DNA from: Flavobacteriaceae bacterium
GTDB taxonomy: Bacteria; Bacteroidota; Bacteroidia; Flavobacteriales; Flavobacteriaceae
Assembly: GCA_947446865.1 (NCBI GenBank)
Contig: CANFHX010000031.1
Coordinates: 1 to 35,014 of the forward strand
Length of the DNA: 35,014 bases
Reading direction: 5' to 3'
Position numbers and translations under genes: made by a program. A model generated the notes under the pieces. It ran no database searches. It was not told the DNA's origin and saw only the letters and a list, made by a program, of their open reading frames with translations. Each line of letters begins with the position of its first letter. The first letter of the stretch is position 1. Below, piece after piece: positions 14,065 through 23,264 of this stretch.

Positions 14065-14115
14065 TTGAAAAAAGAAAATTATTTTTGTATTGGGATAATT
14101 AATCTAGGGGGGGTA

Positions 14116-15324
14116 TTAAATCGCCTCCGCCACAAGGAACCCACTGGTCCAAGCATTCTGAAAATTGAATCCACCAGTGATGGCATCAATGTTTACAATT
14201 TCGCCAGCAAAATATAGGTTTGGATGGAGTTTGCTTTCCATGGTTTTGAAGTTGATTTCTTTTAGGTCGATACCGCCCGCAGTTACAAATTCTTCTTTGA
14301 AGGTGCTTTTGCCATTTACTTGAAATTCGCCTTGGGTTAATTGCAGGGCAAGATTTTGCAGTTGTTTTTTAGTTAAATCGGCCCATTTGGTATCTTCGGA
14401 AATGGTAGCGGCAAGTACTAAATTTTCCCAAAGACGGTTTGGAAACTCAAAAGGGGATTTCTTAGAAACTGCTTTTTTAGAATGTTCTAGTTTGAGTTCT
14501 TTTAGTTTTTCTTCGGCTTCTTCTAGGGTAACCTCGTTAAGCCAATTGACTAGAATGGCAAATTGGTAATTTTTATCGGCTAATTCTCTTGCTCCCCAAG
14601 CGGATAGGCGCAATATTCCGGGTCCCGACATTCCCCAATGGGTTATTAATAGCGGTCCGGAGGCTTCTAGTTTGGAGTTTTTTACTTTTACAGATGCCAT
14701 TGCCGAAACGCCCATTAAATCTTTTGTTCGTTTGTCTCCGATGTTAAAAGTGAATAAAGAAGGAACAGGAGGGATGATGGAATGTCCAATATTGGCAAGC
14801 ATTTCCCAAATTTTAGGGTTGCTTCCTGTGGTTAGGATTAAATTTTGACACGAATAATTTTCGGTTGTGGTTTGTACTTTCCAATAATCGGCTGCTTTAA
14901 AAATAGATTGTACGCTTTGTCCTGTAAGGATGTCGATTCCGAGTTTTTGGGTAGCTGTTAAGAAGCAATCCACTATAGTATCGGAAGAATTGGAAACGGG
15001 AAACATTCTGCCATCGTCTTCAATCTTTAGTTCTACGCCATGTTTTTCAAACCATTCGATGGTATCTCCAGAGCAAAATTGGTGGAACGGACCACGAAGT
15101 TCTTTTTCGCCACGCGGATAAAACTTCACTAAATCATTGGGGACAAAACAGGCATGGGTAACGTTGCATCTTCCTCCGCCCGAAATTTTGACTTTAGATA
15201 AAACTTCTTTACCTCTTTCTAGGATGGCAACTTTTAGGGTTGGATTTTTTTCTACGATGTTAATTGCAGTAAAAAATCCTGCAGCACCACCACCAACAAT
15301 TAGTATATCGTATTTTGAATTCAT
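14116..15324 (-). CDS. BaiN/HI0933-type NAD(P)/FAD-dependent flavoprotein
   Basis: This 402-aa cytoplasmic flavoprotein starts with the Rossmann FAD-binding motif GGGAAGFF (10-17). KISGGGRCNVTH (46-57) is typical of the HI0933/YhiN family. It continues with LTTGSNPKIWEM in the middle and GEIVNIDAITGGFNFQNAW near the C-terminus, where the GG contacts the flavin. BaiN in Clostridium reduces bile-acid enones; in Flavobacteria the substrate is unknown, so only the fold and cofactor are firm. A duplicated fragment of its last ~90 codons lies at 12097-12370. The next gene upstream on the same strand is glycerophosphodiesterase, 86 nt away. Confidence 0.92.
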   Translation of the reverse strand: MNSKYDILIVGGGAAGFFTAINIVEKNPTLKVAILERGKEVLSKVKISGGGRCNVTHACFVPNDLVKFYPRGEKELRGPFHQFCSGDTIEWFEKHGVELKIEDDGRMFPVSNSSDTIVDCFLTATQKLGIDILTGQSVQSIFKAADYWKVQTTTENYSCQNLILTTGSNPKIWEMLANIGHSIIPPVPSLFTFNIGDKRTKDLMGVSAMASVKVKNSKLEASGPLLITHWGMSGPGILRLSAWGARELADKNYQFAILVNWLNEVTLEEAEEKLKELKLEHSKKAVSKKSPFEFPNRLWENLVLAATISEDTKWADLTKKQLQNLALQLTQGEFQVNGKSTFKEEFVTAGGIDLKEINFKTMESKLHPNLYFAGEIVNIDAITGGFNFQNAWTSGFLVAEAI

Positions 15325-15375
15325 TTTTTATTTTTAAATCATTAAAGTAATTAGGAAAATAGGCAATGAATTACC

Positions 15376-15410
15376 TTGCGAACTTTGCGAAAAACTTTGC
15401 GTCTTTGCGG
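15376..15410. repeat. CGCAAAG-type dispersed repeat, copy at the GDPD 3' end
   Basis: TTGCGAACTTTGCG, AAAAACTTTGCGTC and TTTGCGG make up three irregular copies of the (inverse) CGCAAAG motif. They abut the stop codon of the GDPD gene. Related stretches lie at 9608-9620, 17145-17206 and 21295-21320, all intergenic. Confidence 0.7.
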
Positions 15411-16070
15411 TTAAATCCGATCAGGAAAATCAGAGATTATCCCATCTACTTTTAATGATTTTACAAATATAAGGTCTTCTGGAGTATTTACCGTCCAAGT
15501 GTAGATTTTAAATCCGTTACTATGGATGAGGATTACATTTTCGGAATTCAATAATTTAAAATACGGATTTATGGAATGTGCTTTTATTTGAATCGCAAAA
15601 GCAAGCGCTTTTTCGATGGATGCTTCTGTTAATACTCCGAGAGATATTTTTGAATTTAGTTTTGAAACTTCTTCTAAAGTTTCCCATATAAAACTCGAAA
15701 TTTGAAATTGTTGGTAGTTCCAATTCTTCTTGTTTACATATTTTTCAATAAGTCGTAGGACTTTTGGAGTTGCAGTTGCCTCTTTGATTTCAATATTTAT
15801 AATGCATCTTTTATCCACCAAAATAATTACTTCTTCTAAGGTTGGAATTCCTAAACTTTTTAATTCGGATGCCGAATAATCGGATACAAAACCTGTTTTG
15901 GTGGTGGTTCGGTTTAAAGTTTCATCATGAATCACCATAATTTCACCATCGGAACTGAGGTGCACATCCAATTCTATTGCATCAACATTAAGTTCTATTG
16001 CTTTAGCAAAAGAGGCTAAAGTGTTTTCTGGTTTATAGCCTTTGGCTCCGCGATGTCCAATTTTTAACAT
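15411..16070 (-). CDS. Glycerophosphodiester phosphodiesterase family protein
   Basis: This 219-aa GDPD-fold enzyme hydrolyses glycerophosphodiesters to glycerol-3-phosphate and an alcohol. The catalytic motif is complete: GHRG (5-8), PENT (14-17), the metal-binding pair E37 and D39 in AIELDVHLS, and the second histidine in VIHDETLNRTT (50-60). NIEIKE and the late strands KIYTWTVN and DGIISDFPDRI complete the TIM barrel. No signal peptide is seen, so it is probably cytoplasmic. Its ATG shares its A with the TAA of the upstream cupin-like gene (TAATG), so the two are translationally coupled. Confidence 0.93.
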   Translation of the reverse strand: MLKIGHRGAKGYKPENTLASFAKAIELNVDAIELDVHLSSDGEIMVIHDETLNRTTTKTGFVSDYSASELKSLGIPTLEEVIILVDKRCIINIEIKEATATPKVLRLIEKYVNKKNWNYQQFQISSFIWETLEEVSKLNSKISLGVLTEASIEKALAFAIQIKAHSINPYFKLLNSENVILIHSNGFKIYTWTVNTPEDLIFVKSLKVDGIISDFPDRI

Positions 16071-16933
16071 TATTTCAATAAGGCATTAGTTCTACGAATT
16101 GCTTCTTGGTCTTTATAATCTAGCCATGCTTGGCCTTTGCGTTTGCGCATCCAGTTGTCGTAATGGCGAATGATGGCAACATTAGCAAAACCTTTCATTA
16201 AATTACTTGGACTTCCTGCTAACGATCGTAAACTCAATGAAAATCCAGGAGTTAAGTATTTCATATAATGCCACCAACCTTCGGGCATGTAAAGCATTTC
16301 TCCATGGTTGAGATGGGTGATGTAGGGTTTAATCTGTTTTAATGCAGGGAATTTTTCAAAATCGGGGTTGTCAAAGTCAATATCTTCATTGCAAAGCCAA
16401 GAATAGGGCAGGCGGTACATGTATTTGGTTTCTTTTGGATCTACTAAAACACATTGTTTTTTGCCATCAAAGTGAATGTGAAAGATATTTGGAAAATCGA
16501 TGTCATAGTGCATAAATACTTTAGCATCTTGACCTCCGAAGAACAATAAAGGTAAACTTTTTAAAAGATGAATGCCTAGGTCGGGCCATTTCATGTCGGC
16601 TTTCATTGTTGGCACCTCTTTCATTAAGTCGTAGAGGAAAATACGCAAGTCGGTTGGACCTTTTTCTAGAATAGCAATGTATTCGCTCATGGTCATTGTA
16701 AAGTCGGGTTCGTTCACTTTTTTGGTATAATCGGTTTTTCGACTATCGTATAACGGAACCATTTTATCACCAGCCACTTTTTTTAAAAAGTCAAAATTCC
16801 ATTTGGTAAAAGCAGGCCAATCTTCAATTTGGTTGGTTATAACCACGGGTTTTTGTGGTTTGTAATAATTCTTTATAAATTCTTCTTTGGTGAGTTTTTC
16901 AACTCTTTCTATTTCAATGTAATGGAATGGCAT
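16070..16933 (-). CDS. Cupin-like/JmjC domain protein, probable Fe(II)/2-oxoglutarate hydroxylase
   Basis: This 287-aa protein of the JmjC/cupin_8 family resembles FIH-type hydroxylases. The N-terminal region has the family strand KPVVITNQIEDWPAFTKW (28-45). The iron triad is visible: H142 and D144 in MHYDIDFPN, and H222 in PEGWWHYM. K169 or K159 may contribute to 2-oxoglutarate binding (inference). ATPG-like TPGFSLSLRS follows the last histidine. The substrate is unknown; relatives hydroxylate proteins or tRNA-modification intermediates. It is first gene of a two-gene unit with GDPD (TAATG overlap). TATCTTTA-like sequence at 16982-16975 could be a weak -7 box, but no TTG lies at the right distance. 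Confidence 0.87.
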   Translation of the reverse strand: MPFHYIEIERVEKLTKEEFIKNYYKPQKPVVITNQIEDWPAFTKWNFDFLKKVAGDKMVPLYDSRKTDYTKKVNEPDFTMTMSEYIAILEKGPTDLRIFLYDLMKEVPTMKADMKWPDLGIHLLKSLPLLFFGGQDAKVFMHYDIDFPNIFHIHFDGKKQCVLVDPKETKYMYRLPYSWLCNEDIDFDNPDFEKFPALKQIKPYITHLNHGEMLYMPEGWWHYMKYLTPGFSLSLRSLAGSPSNLMKGFANVAIIRHYDNWMRKRKGQAWLDYKDQEAIRRTNALLK

Positions 16934-17248
16934 AAATGGATGTTGAATTAGATTATTGCTATTACGTATTCAACTAAAGATACAATATAAAATTGGATTT
17001 TAGGAAATTATTTAACATTATTATAACCAAAAAATTGCCCTTTTGAGGCAATTTAGACAGGTATTTGTTTAAGATTTCATTGTTGCCAGAAAAAAAACTA
17101 AGTGTTAACTTTTTTAAGCCTTTAAATATTGAAGCAACTTAATTCTCGCAAAGACGCAGAGTCGCAAAGGATTTAATTATAAACTGCGCCTTCGTGCTTT
17201 TGCGATATAAAATTTATAAATATTATAATTGAACAAAAATATTTAGAT
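16934..17248. other. Intergenic region with terminator and CGCAAAG repeats
   Basis: This 315-bp gap has no gene. It contains the terminator of the leftward sugar operon (17025-17054). It also carries CGCAAAG-type repeats in both orientations: CTCGCAAAGACGCAGAGTCG (17145-17164) continuing to CAAAGG, and GCGCCTTCGTGCTTTTGCG (17186-17204), the opposite orientation. Nothing else is recognised. Confidence 0.6.
17025..17054 (-). terminator. Terminator of the leftward sugar-utilisation operon
   Basis: On the minus strand AAATTGCC, a 7-nt loop and GGCAATTT are followed by a T run (GGCAATTTTTTGG). It is about 195 nt after the stop codon of the last amylase gene and before the cupin-like gene's promoter region. 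Confidence 0.65.
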
Positions 17249-18904
17249 TTATAATTTTTCAAGAAGTAGAATAGAAAAGTTAGTGTTTAAAGATACTTTT
17301 CCGTCTTGGACTACTGAAGTTTCCCCAGAATAAGCATCTTTAACTTTGGTTCCGTTTTTGAAAATAGTTCCAACCGAAATTTCTTTTGGACCGTTAGGTA
17401 AATCCAAACCAATAACAACTGCATCGTTACGTTTTCCTTTAACAAATGTTCTGCTGAAAACATAAGGAGTACTTGTAATTTGGGTATGAATTCCTGCTCC
17501 AACCGCAAGATGGTTTTTTCTAAAGTTGCTTAGTTTTTGCCAATGCAATTCTACTTCAGCAGTTTTAGGATTGGTTTTAATGTCTTCCCAATTCATGAAT
17601 GAACGTAAGGTAGCATCGCCTTGAGTTCCTGTAATATCTAAAGAACGAGCACTTTCATCTCCGTAGTAGGTTTGTGAAATTCCAGGCGCCAATAATAATT
17701 TGGTAGCACTTTCCAATGTTTTCTCGCGTTTTTTATCAAAAGGATTGCTGTCGTCATGAGAGGATATATAGTTCATTACGGTGTTCCCTTTTAAATCGTA
17801 ATTCAAAATAGTAGAATATTTAGAAAACAATTCTTCATATCCCATTTTGGCTTCGTAAGGAAAGGCGAAATTGATTAAACTAGTAAATCCATTTTCAAAA
17901 TAGTTGACCTTTTTATCTCCGAAATCATATAATTTCTTTCCTCCAATGTTATAGCCGTAAACTTCTCCAACCATAAAAAACGGATTGTTATCCAATACTT
18001 TTTTAGGGTTTTTAGTTTTAAATTCGGCGAAAGCCAAATCACATACCTTTTTAAAATCGGCCCAAACATCTTCTTTGGTATGTTTGGCAGTATCTACACG
18101 ATAGCCATCTATACCATAGTTAGTGATATAATCGGAAAGCCATTTCATGATGTAATATTTAGGTGCACGAGGAAACTCCGTTTTCTTGAAAAATGTTTCT
18201 AATTCGGCAACTTCTTTGTCGTATCGACCTTCTTTTTTCCATTTTTCAACTAAGAAAGGAGGAAGGGCAACGTTGTCATTGCTTTCGGTTTTAACATCTG
18301 GAAGATTTTCTACCAAAGTACAATTGATGTAAGTGTCATACGATTGGTAGGTGCATTTTGGGGAAGTTCGAACCCAATCACTTGGATAAACCGGATCTTC
18401 GGCAGTCACTGGACCTGTGTGATTTATTACGGCATCCAACATGATTCGGATTCCTTTAGAATGGGCTTTTTCAACCAATTCTGCCAAGTCTTTTTTAGTT
18501 CCATAACTTGGATCTAACGAACTCCAATCTCTAGTCCAATAGCCATGAAAGCCATAGGAAAATCCGGTTCCTTCGTCTACGCCATCGTGAATTTGCTCTA
18601 CAATTGGAGTCATCCAAATTACGGTAGTCCCTAATTTGTCAAAATAACCTTCGTCTAATTTTTGAATCACACCACGAATATCGCCGCCTTCAAAACCGCG
18701 AAGTTTTCCAGTTTCTTTGTTTCTGTTAAAGGTGTGGTCGTTGGTTGTATCCCCATTGTTGAATCTATCGGTTAATAGAAAATACACGTTGGCATTCTCC
18801 CAAAGAAAAGGAGTTTTGGCTGTGGTGGTTTTCTTTTTTTGCGCAAAGGAATTTCCGCAAATTAGAAAAGCCAATAAAGCGAAGGTTGTTATCTTTTTAA
18901 TCAT
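17249..18904 (-). CDS. GH13 alpha-amylase family protein, periplasmic
   Basis: This 551-aa protein has signal peptide 1-22 (FAQ cleavage region, no lipobox). The four GH13 regions are present: DAVINH (157-162), GYRVDTAKH with nucleophile D271, GEVYG with acid/base E314, and SSHDDS with H383/D384. The N-terminal YFLLTDRFNNGD and GGDIRGVIQKLD are typical of the (beta/alpha)8 domain of amylases acting on short maltodextrins. A C-terminal beta domain (about 470-551) ends the protein. It is last in the leftward operon, 3 nt after the GH31 stop, and likely cleaves imported oligosaccharides in the periplasm. It lacks the lipoprotein signal of surface SusG. Confidence 0.93.
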   Translation of the reverse strand: MIKKITTFALLAFLICGNSFAQKKKTTTAKTPFLWENANVYFLLTDRFNNGDTTNDHTFNRNKETGKLRGFEGGDIRGVIQKLDEGYFDKLGTTVIWMTPIVEQIHDGVDEGTGFSYGFHGYWTRDWSSLDPSYGTKKDLAELVEKAHSKGIRIMLDAVINHTGPVTAEDPVYPSDWVRTSPKCTYQSYDTYINCTLVENLPDVKTESNDNVALPPFLVEKWKKEGRYDKEVAELETFFKKTEFPRAPKYYIMKWLSDYITNYGIDGYRVDTAKHTKEDVWADFKKVCDLAFAEFKTKNPKKVLDNNPFFMVGEVYGYNIGGKKLYDFGDKKVNYFENGFTSLINFAFPYEAKMGYEELFSKYSTILNYDLKGNTVMNYISSHDDSNPFDKKREKTLESATKLLLAPGISQTYYGDESARSLDITGTQGDATLRSFMNWEDIKTNPKTAEVELHWQKLSNFRKNHLAVGAGIHTQITSTPYVFSRTFVKGKRNDAVVIGLDLPNGPKEISVGTIFKNGTKVKDAYSGETSVVQDGKVSLNTNFSILLLEKL

Positions 18905-18907
18905 AAT

Positions 18908-21280
18908 TTAGTATTCTATTTTTATTTCTGGATAGGTTCCGTTTTCCCAAGGGATAGAAATTTCCAAAGGATTAGTAAATGTTTTATAAACTCGTTCTTG
19001 CCCATTTACAAAAATTCTTTTGGCATGGATATTATGGATTATCAAGTTTATATTTTTTGCTTTAGAAACAAATTTCTTTCCAACTTCCTTATTGAAATTA
19101 ATTTTCAAAATGTTGTTTGCAATATGGCTGTTGAAGGTAAGTAATTCGTAGGCTCCTTTTTCATAAGCATTTGGAGTTGTTCCATCATCGTTGTACAATT
19201 CTCCAGAAGAAGACGGCATTGTTACATCAAAATAATAATGCAAATCAAAATTTTCTAAAGAATATTCACTAGTATTTTGGATGGTTTTAATCTTTGGAAT
19301 AAAACTTCCACCATTAACAAAAACTGGAATATGATCTTCCATAACCGCAACTTTTTGGGTAGTATTGGCTTTGTATTCTTTATCGGAATAAAAATCAAAC
19401 CAATTGCCACTGCTGTTAGGAAATTGGACTTCGGTTTCTGTAACATTAGCATTAGTTATTGGTTTTACTAAAAAACTATTTCCCCAATAATATTGATCTG
19501 ATTTAATATCGTTTTGCAACGGATTGGATTCGTTTTTAATGTAAAATGGTCGCATTAAGGCTTTACCAGTTTGGTTGTTTTCAAAAGCCAAAGTATAATT
19601 GTAGGGCAATAATTGGTAACGTAATTCCACTTGTTTCTTGGCTTTTTCTTTGGTAACGATATCTTTATATGCCACTTCCGAAGCAACATCTTCTTGCGCA
19701 TGCGGACGGAAAATTGGAGTAAAAACCCCATATTGTAACCAACGTAAATACAATTCGTTATCGAAATAATCTCCTGCAAACCCACCTAAATCGGAGTGCA
19801 TGTAGGCCATTCCTTGCATCCCCATTTGAACTGCAATCCCTACTTGACTTTGTAATCCGCCCCAAGTTCTGCTCACATCACCACTCCACGGAATCATTCC
19901 AAAGCGTTGGCTTCCGGAATATCCTGCGCGCATTAAAATGAATGGGCGAGTAGTAGGAAAATCTTTTTTATAGCCCTCAGCAATTAGTTTTGCCCAATTG
20001 TGTCCGTAAATATTGTGAACTTCATCGGCTTTTCCGCCAGCAGTAATTGCTGTGGTTGGAAAAACTTCTGGTTCTCCTAAATCTCCCCAGAGGCCACCAA
20101 CGCCTTGGTTAATCAATCGTTTGTAAACATCCCAAAACCATTCTTTTCCTTCGGGTTTGAAGACATCAACAATTCCGGTATTTCCAAAATAGAAATCCCA
20201 AGTTGCAGGAGTTCCATCGGCATTTGTAGCCAATACTTTTTTATTCACGGTTTCTTGCCATTTGGAGGAAGTCGTTAAAATAAAAGGCTCGGTTATTAGA
20301 ATAGTTTTGATATTTTTTTTATTCAAATCGGCTATCATTTTGTCGGGATTTGGGAAGTTGTCTTTATCCCAATCCAAATTTCCCATAGTGCCTTTGATGC
20401 CTTTTCCAAACCAATATAGATCTAAAATTATAGCATCTACTGGAATTTTATTTTCTTCAAATTTTCGGATGGTTTTTTCTACTTCTTCTTGCGAATGGTA
20501 TCCAAATCGAGAAGAAAAATTTCCAAATGCCCATCTTGGCGGTAATGGTTGTCTTCCTGTAAGTGAAGTATAATTGGAAGTTAGTTCTTCCCAAGAATCT
20601 CCTGCAATTACTTGATAGGTTTTTCTTCCTGATATGGTTTCGTAAGTTAAGGTATTGTCTTTTTTACTGTCTAAATCCAAATAGCCAATTGCTGCGTTAT
20701 CAAAATGAACGGCATACATTTGAGAAGATAGAACCAACGGAATGCAAAAATTCATCAATTCGGCATGGGTTTCATAGCCATAACTAGCACGATTGTACAA
20801 TTGCAATCTATTGCCACGACGGTTCATTGTTTCTAATGCTCTTGCGCCACCACCATATAGTTTTTCCTCCGGAGTGATGTTGAAATCTATTGTTTCTATG
20901 CCATCTTTTTTAACATAACCATTTTTTTCAGATAAAATAAACACACCATTTTTTAAATAGGAAATTTTAAAAGGTGCTTTGTCTATTAGAATTGTGACGT
21001 CTTTTGAATATAGCATCAATGCGTTAACTCCAGCAGTTAATTTTACTTTGCTTTTTTCGGAAGTTTTAATTACTGCTTCTGAATTTGGGTTATAAGTTTC
21101 TCCATTTGGAATAAAAGAGGTTTCGACCATTTTATCCGACAAATATTTTATTTGATAGGAACCATCGTTGGTTTTGATTTCTAATATGTTTTTTTTCCAA
21201 GTATGGGAAATGTATTTTCTATTTGCATTTTGCGCAAAGGAAAAGGTGGTGATTAGTAATAGGAATAATAGCTTTTTCAT
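18908..21280 (-). CDS. GH31 alpha-glucosidase, periplasmic
   Basis: This exo-acting enzyme releases glucose from the non-reducing ends of maltodextrins. I start at the ATG at 21280 because it gives a clean signal peptide (MKKLLFLLLITTFSFAQ); an in-frame ATG 27 nt upstream adds nine unlikely residues. In numbering from 21280 (790 aa) the catalytic nucleophile is D400 in GLWGDLGEPE, and the acid/base is D468 in IPWSGDVSRTW. An N-terminal galactose-mutarotase-like domain precedes the barrel (YGGGARALETMNRRG; RWAFGNFSSRFGYHSQ at its entry), and beta domains follow. It is the middle of the leftward operon, with CGCAAAG repeats directly before the start. Confidence 0.94.
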   Translation of the reverse strand: MKKLLFLLLITTFSFAQNANRKYISHTWKKNILEIKTNDGSYQIKYLSDKMVETSFIPNGETYNPNSEAVIKTSEKSKVKLTAGVNALMLYSKDVTILIDKAPFKISYLKNGVFILSEKNGYVKKDGIETIDFNITPEEKLYGGGARALETMNRRGNRLQLYNRASYGYETHAELMNFCIPLVLSSQMYAVHFDNAAIGYLDLDSKKDNTLTYETISGRKTYQVIAGDSWEELTSNYTSLTGRQPLPPRWAFGNFSSRFGYHSQEEVEKTIRKFEENKIPVDAIILDLYWFGKGIKGTMGNLDWDKDNFPNPDKMIADLNKKNIKTILITEPFILTTSSKWQETVNKKVLATNADGTPATWDFYFGNTGIVDVFKPEGKEWFWDVYKRLINQGVGGLWGDLGEPEVFPTTAITAGGKADEVHNIYGHNWAKLIAEGYKKDFPTTRPFILMRAGYSGSQRFGMIPWSGDVSRTWGGLQSQVGIAVQMGMQGMAYMHSDLGGFAGDYFDNELYLRWLQYGVFTPIFRPHAQEDVASEVAYKDIVTKEKAKKQVELRYQLLPYNYTLAFENNQTGKALMRPFYIKNESNPLQNDIKSDQYYWGNSFLVKPITNANVTETEVQFPNSSGNWFDFYSDKEYKANTTQKVAVMEDHIPVFVNGGSFIPKIKTIQNTSEYSLENFDLHYYFDVTMPSSSGELYNDDGTTPNAYEKGAYELLTFNSHIANNILKINFNKEVGKKFVSKAKNINLIIHNIHAKRIFVNGQERVYKTFTNPLEISIPWENGTYPEIKIEY

Positions 21281-21294
21281 TTTATATGTAATTT

Positions 21295-21320
21295 CTCGCA
21301 AAGGCACAAAGGCGCAAAGC
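21295..21320. repeat. CGCAAAG-type dispersed repeat before the GH31 gene
   Basis: CTCGCAAAGGCACAAAGGCG followed by CAAAGC is a run of three irregular CGCAAAG units between two operon genes (GH13 start side and GH31). It has the same style as the stretches at 15376-15410 and 17145-17206. Confidence 0.7.
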
Positions 21321-21365
21321 TTTTTATTATTGTTTTGTATACATTTCTGATATTTGCGAAAAATG

Positions 21366-23198
21366 TTATTTCAATTCCAAAATTAAAACAGATCTACCTT
21401 CTATTTCAATATCATTTTTCAAGTCAATGGATTTTCCGGTAAGGACATCTGTACCTGTTTTAAAGTTGGAAGTGTTTTCTTTAAATCGGTTGGTCTTGAA
21501 AGTTTGCTTTTCCGAATTGTTGTTGATTACTACCATCACACTTTCATTATCATTGTATCTAAAATACACATAAACGTTATTTTCTGGTGTGTAATGCGTA
21601 GTTTTGCCGGAATGAATAACGGTTTTGGTTTTTCTCCAATTGAATAATTTGGAACTGAAATCGTGAAATTTTTGTTGTTCGTCATTACGACCTGCATTGG
21701 TGAAAGCATTGTTAGTGTCGTCCTTCCATCCACCAGGAAAATCATGTCGAATATCGCCATCGCCTAAACTTTTACTTCCTGCCATTCCAATTTCAGACCC
21801 GTAATATATTTGAGGAATTCCTCTAACCGTAGCAATTAAAGTCATTGCCATCTGGTATTTCTGGAAATCGTTTTTGTAGATGTTATTGAAGCGATCGGTA
21901 TCGTGATTTTCGGCAAAAACCAAAATGTTATTGATGTTTGGGTACAAGAAATCGTTTGCAAAATTTTCATAAATTTTAATCATTCCAGTGTTCCAATTGG
22001 GCTTGTCTTCATTGAAAACGCCTCCATTTATTGCTCCTTGAAGCGTGAAATCCATTACACTTGGTAAATAGGAATTGTAATTTTGGATTGCTGCAATTTT
22101 GCTGTCCTTTTGCCAGTAAGCAATATGTGCTTGGCTGTTAAACCAAACTTCTCCAGCAATATTAAAGTATGGATATTCATCGGTAATGGCTTTGGTCCAT
22201 TTTGAAATTCCTTCTTTATCGCAATACGAATACGTATCCACACGGAAACCATCTAAATCGGCATATTCAATCCACCAAATGGCGTTTTGTGTCAGGTATT
22301 TCAACACTAACGGATTGGATTGGTTCAAATCGGGCATTGATTTTACAAACCATCCATCCATACACAATTTAGTGTCTATTGCAGAAGCATTCGTGTCGAA
22401 TTGTGTGGTCATTCTATAATTGGTTTGACCGTATCCTGGAAATTGATGGATCCAATCGTAGGTTGGCAAATCGTTCATCATCCAATGTTTGTAACCCCAG
22501 TGGTTGGTTACATAATCCATGATATTTTTCATGCCACGTTGGTGCAATTCCGAACTCAATCGAAGGTAATCTTCGTTGCTTCCAAAACGGGAATCTATTT
22601 TGTAAACATCCGATTGCCCATAACCATGGTACGAACCTCTATCGTCGTTGTCTTCACATAGTGGCGTTGGCCATACTGCAGTTGCTCCTAGGTCTTTTAT
22701 GTAATCTAAATTTTTTATAATTCCTTCAATATCCCCACCATGACGACCATTTATTTTAGTTCTATCTGCTTTTTCGCTGGTTTCTTTAGTGCTGTCGTTG
22801 TTCGGATTTCCGTTTGCAAATCGATCGGACATGATAAGATAAATCAAATCGGAACTGTCGTAACCTTTGCGGAAGCGAGAATTTTCTCTTCTTGCTTTAA
22901 GCGAATAGTTTTGGGTAAACGATTTGGTTTTGTTTTTAAAAGTAAAAACAAAATCTTGCGCCGCAACATTTTTAGTGTCGATGGTTACAAAAACATAGTT
23001 TGGATTTTCAGTTTTCTGAACACCTTTGATGACAAGTCCATTGGAAACGGATACTTCGTTTTGAGCAATGTTTTTTCCATAGAACATAATTTGAACTTCG
23101 GAAAGATTCATATCACTATACCAAAAAGGTGGTTCTATTTTGTCAATTTGAGCGAATGAGATTGTCGTGATTAGTAAAAAGAAGAGGGTTTTTTTCAT
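21366..23198 (-). CDS. GH13 neopullulanase/cyclomaltodextrinase-like enzyme (SusA-like)
   Basis: This 610-aa protein has signal peptide 1-17 (TTISFAQ). An N-terminal beta-sandwich of the cyclomaltodextrinase N type (about 20-105) includes PPFWYSDMNLSEVQIMFYG. The GH13 catalytic barrel has MDYVTNH (227-233), GFRVDTYSY with nucleophile D321, AGEVWF with acid/base E350, and AENHDTDRF with H432/D433. The C-terminal beta domain (about 525-610) ends VLILELK. The layout matches Bacteroides SusA and neopullulanases, which cut starch oligosaccharides, pullulan or cyclodextrins in the periplasm. A hairpin terminator separates it from the GH65 gene upstream. Confidence 0.93.
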   Translation of the reverse strand: MKKTLFFLLITTISFAQIDKIEPPFWYSDMNLSEVQIMFYGKNIAQNEVSVSNGLVIKGVQKTENPNYVFVTIDTKNVAAQDFVFTFKNKTKSFTQNYSLKARRENSRFRKGYDSSDLIYLIMSDRFANGNPNNDSTKETSEKADRTKINGRHGGDIEGIIKNLDYIKDLGATAVWPTPLCEDNDDRGSYHGYGQSDVYKIDSRFGSNEDYLRLSSELHQRGMKNIMDYVTNHWGYKHWMMNDLPTYDWIHQFPGYGQTNYRMTTQFDTNASAIDTKLCMDGWFVKSMPDLNQSNPLVLKYLTQNAIWWIEYADLDGFRVDTYSYCDKEGISKWTKAITDEYPYFNIAGEVWFNSQAHIAYWQKDSKIAAIQNYNSYLPSVMDFTLQGAINGGVFNEDKPNWNTGMIKIYENFANDFLYPNINNILVFAENHDTDRFNNIYKNDFQKYQMAMTLIATVRGIPQIYYGSEIGMAGSKSLGDGDIRHDFPGGWKDDTNNAFTNAGRNDEQQKFHDFSSKLFNWRKTKTVIHSGKTTHYTPENNVYVYFRYNDNESVMVVINNNSEKQTFKTNRFKENTSNFKTGTDVLTGKSIDLKNDIEIEGRSVLILELK

Positions 23199-23214
23199 GT
23201 TGTTTTTATTTAAA

Positions 23215-23247
23215 AACCCTTTCAGAGTTTAAAACTCCGAAAGGGTT
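23215..23247 (-). terminator. Hairpin (attenuating terminator) between GH65 and GH13 genes
   Basis: AACCCTTTCGGAGTTT pairs with AAACTCTGAAAGGGTT on the minus strand with one mismatch and is followed by TTTTTAAAT. It lies 17 nt after the GH65 stop codon and 16 nt before the GH13 start. It could reduce read-through and separate cytoplasmic from periplasmic enzyme levels (inference). Confidence 0.72.
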
Positions 23248-23264
23248 GAAAAAAGTTAATTATT

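Noticed and set aside
22740..23159. 139-aa plus-strand frame opposite the GH13 gene
   Set aside because: It is the antisense of a well-supported SusA-like coding region; composition reflects the complement of its codons and it has no promoter or signal.
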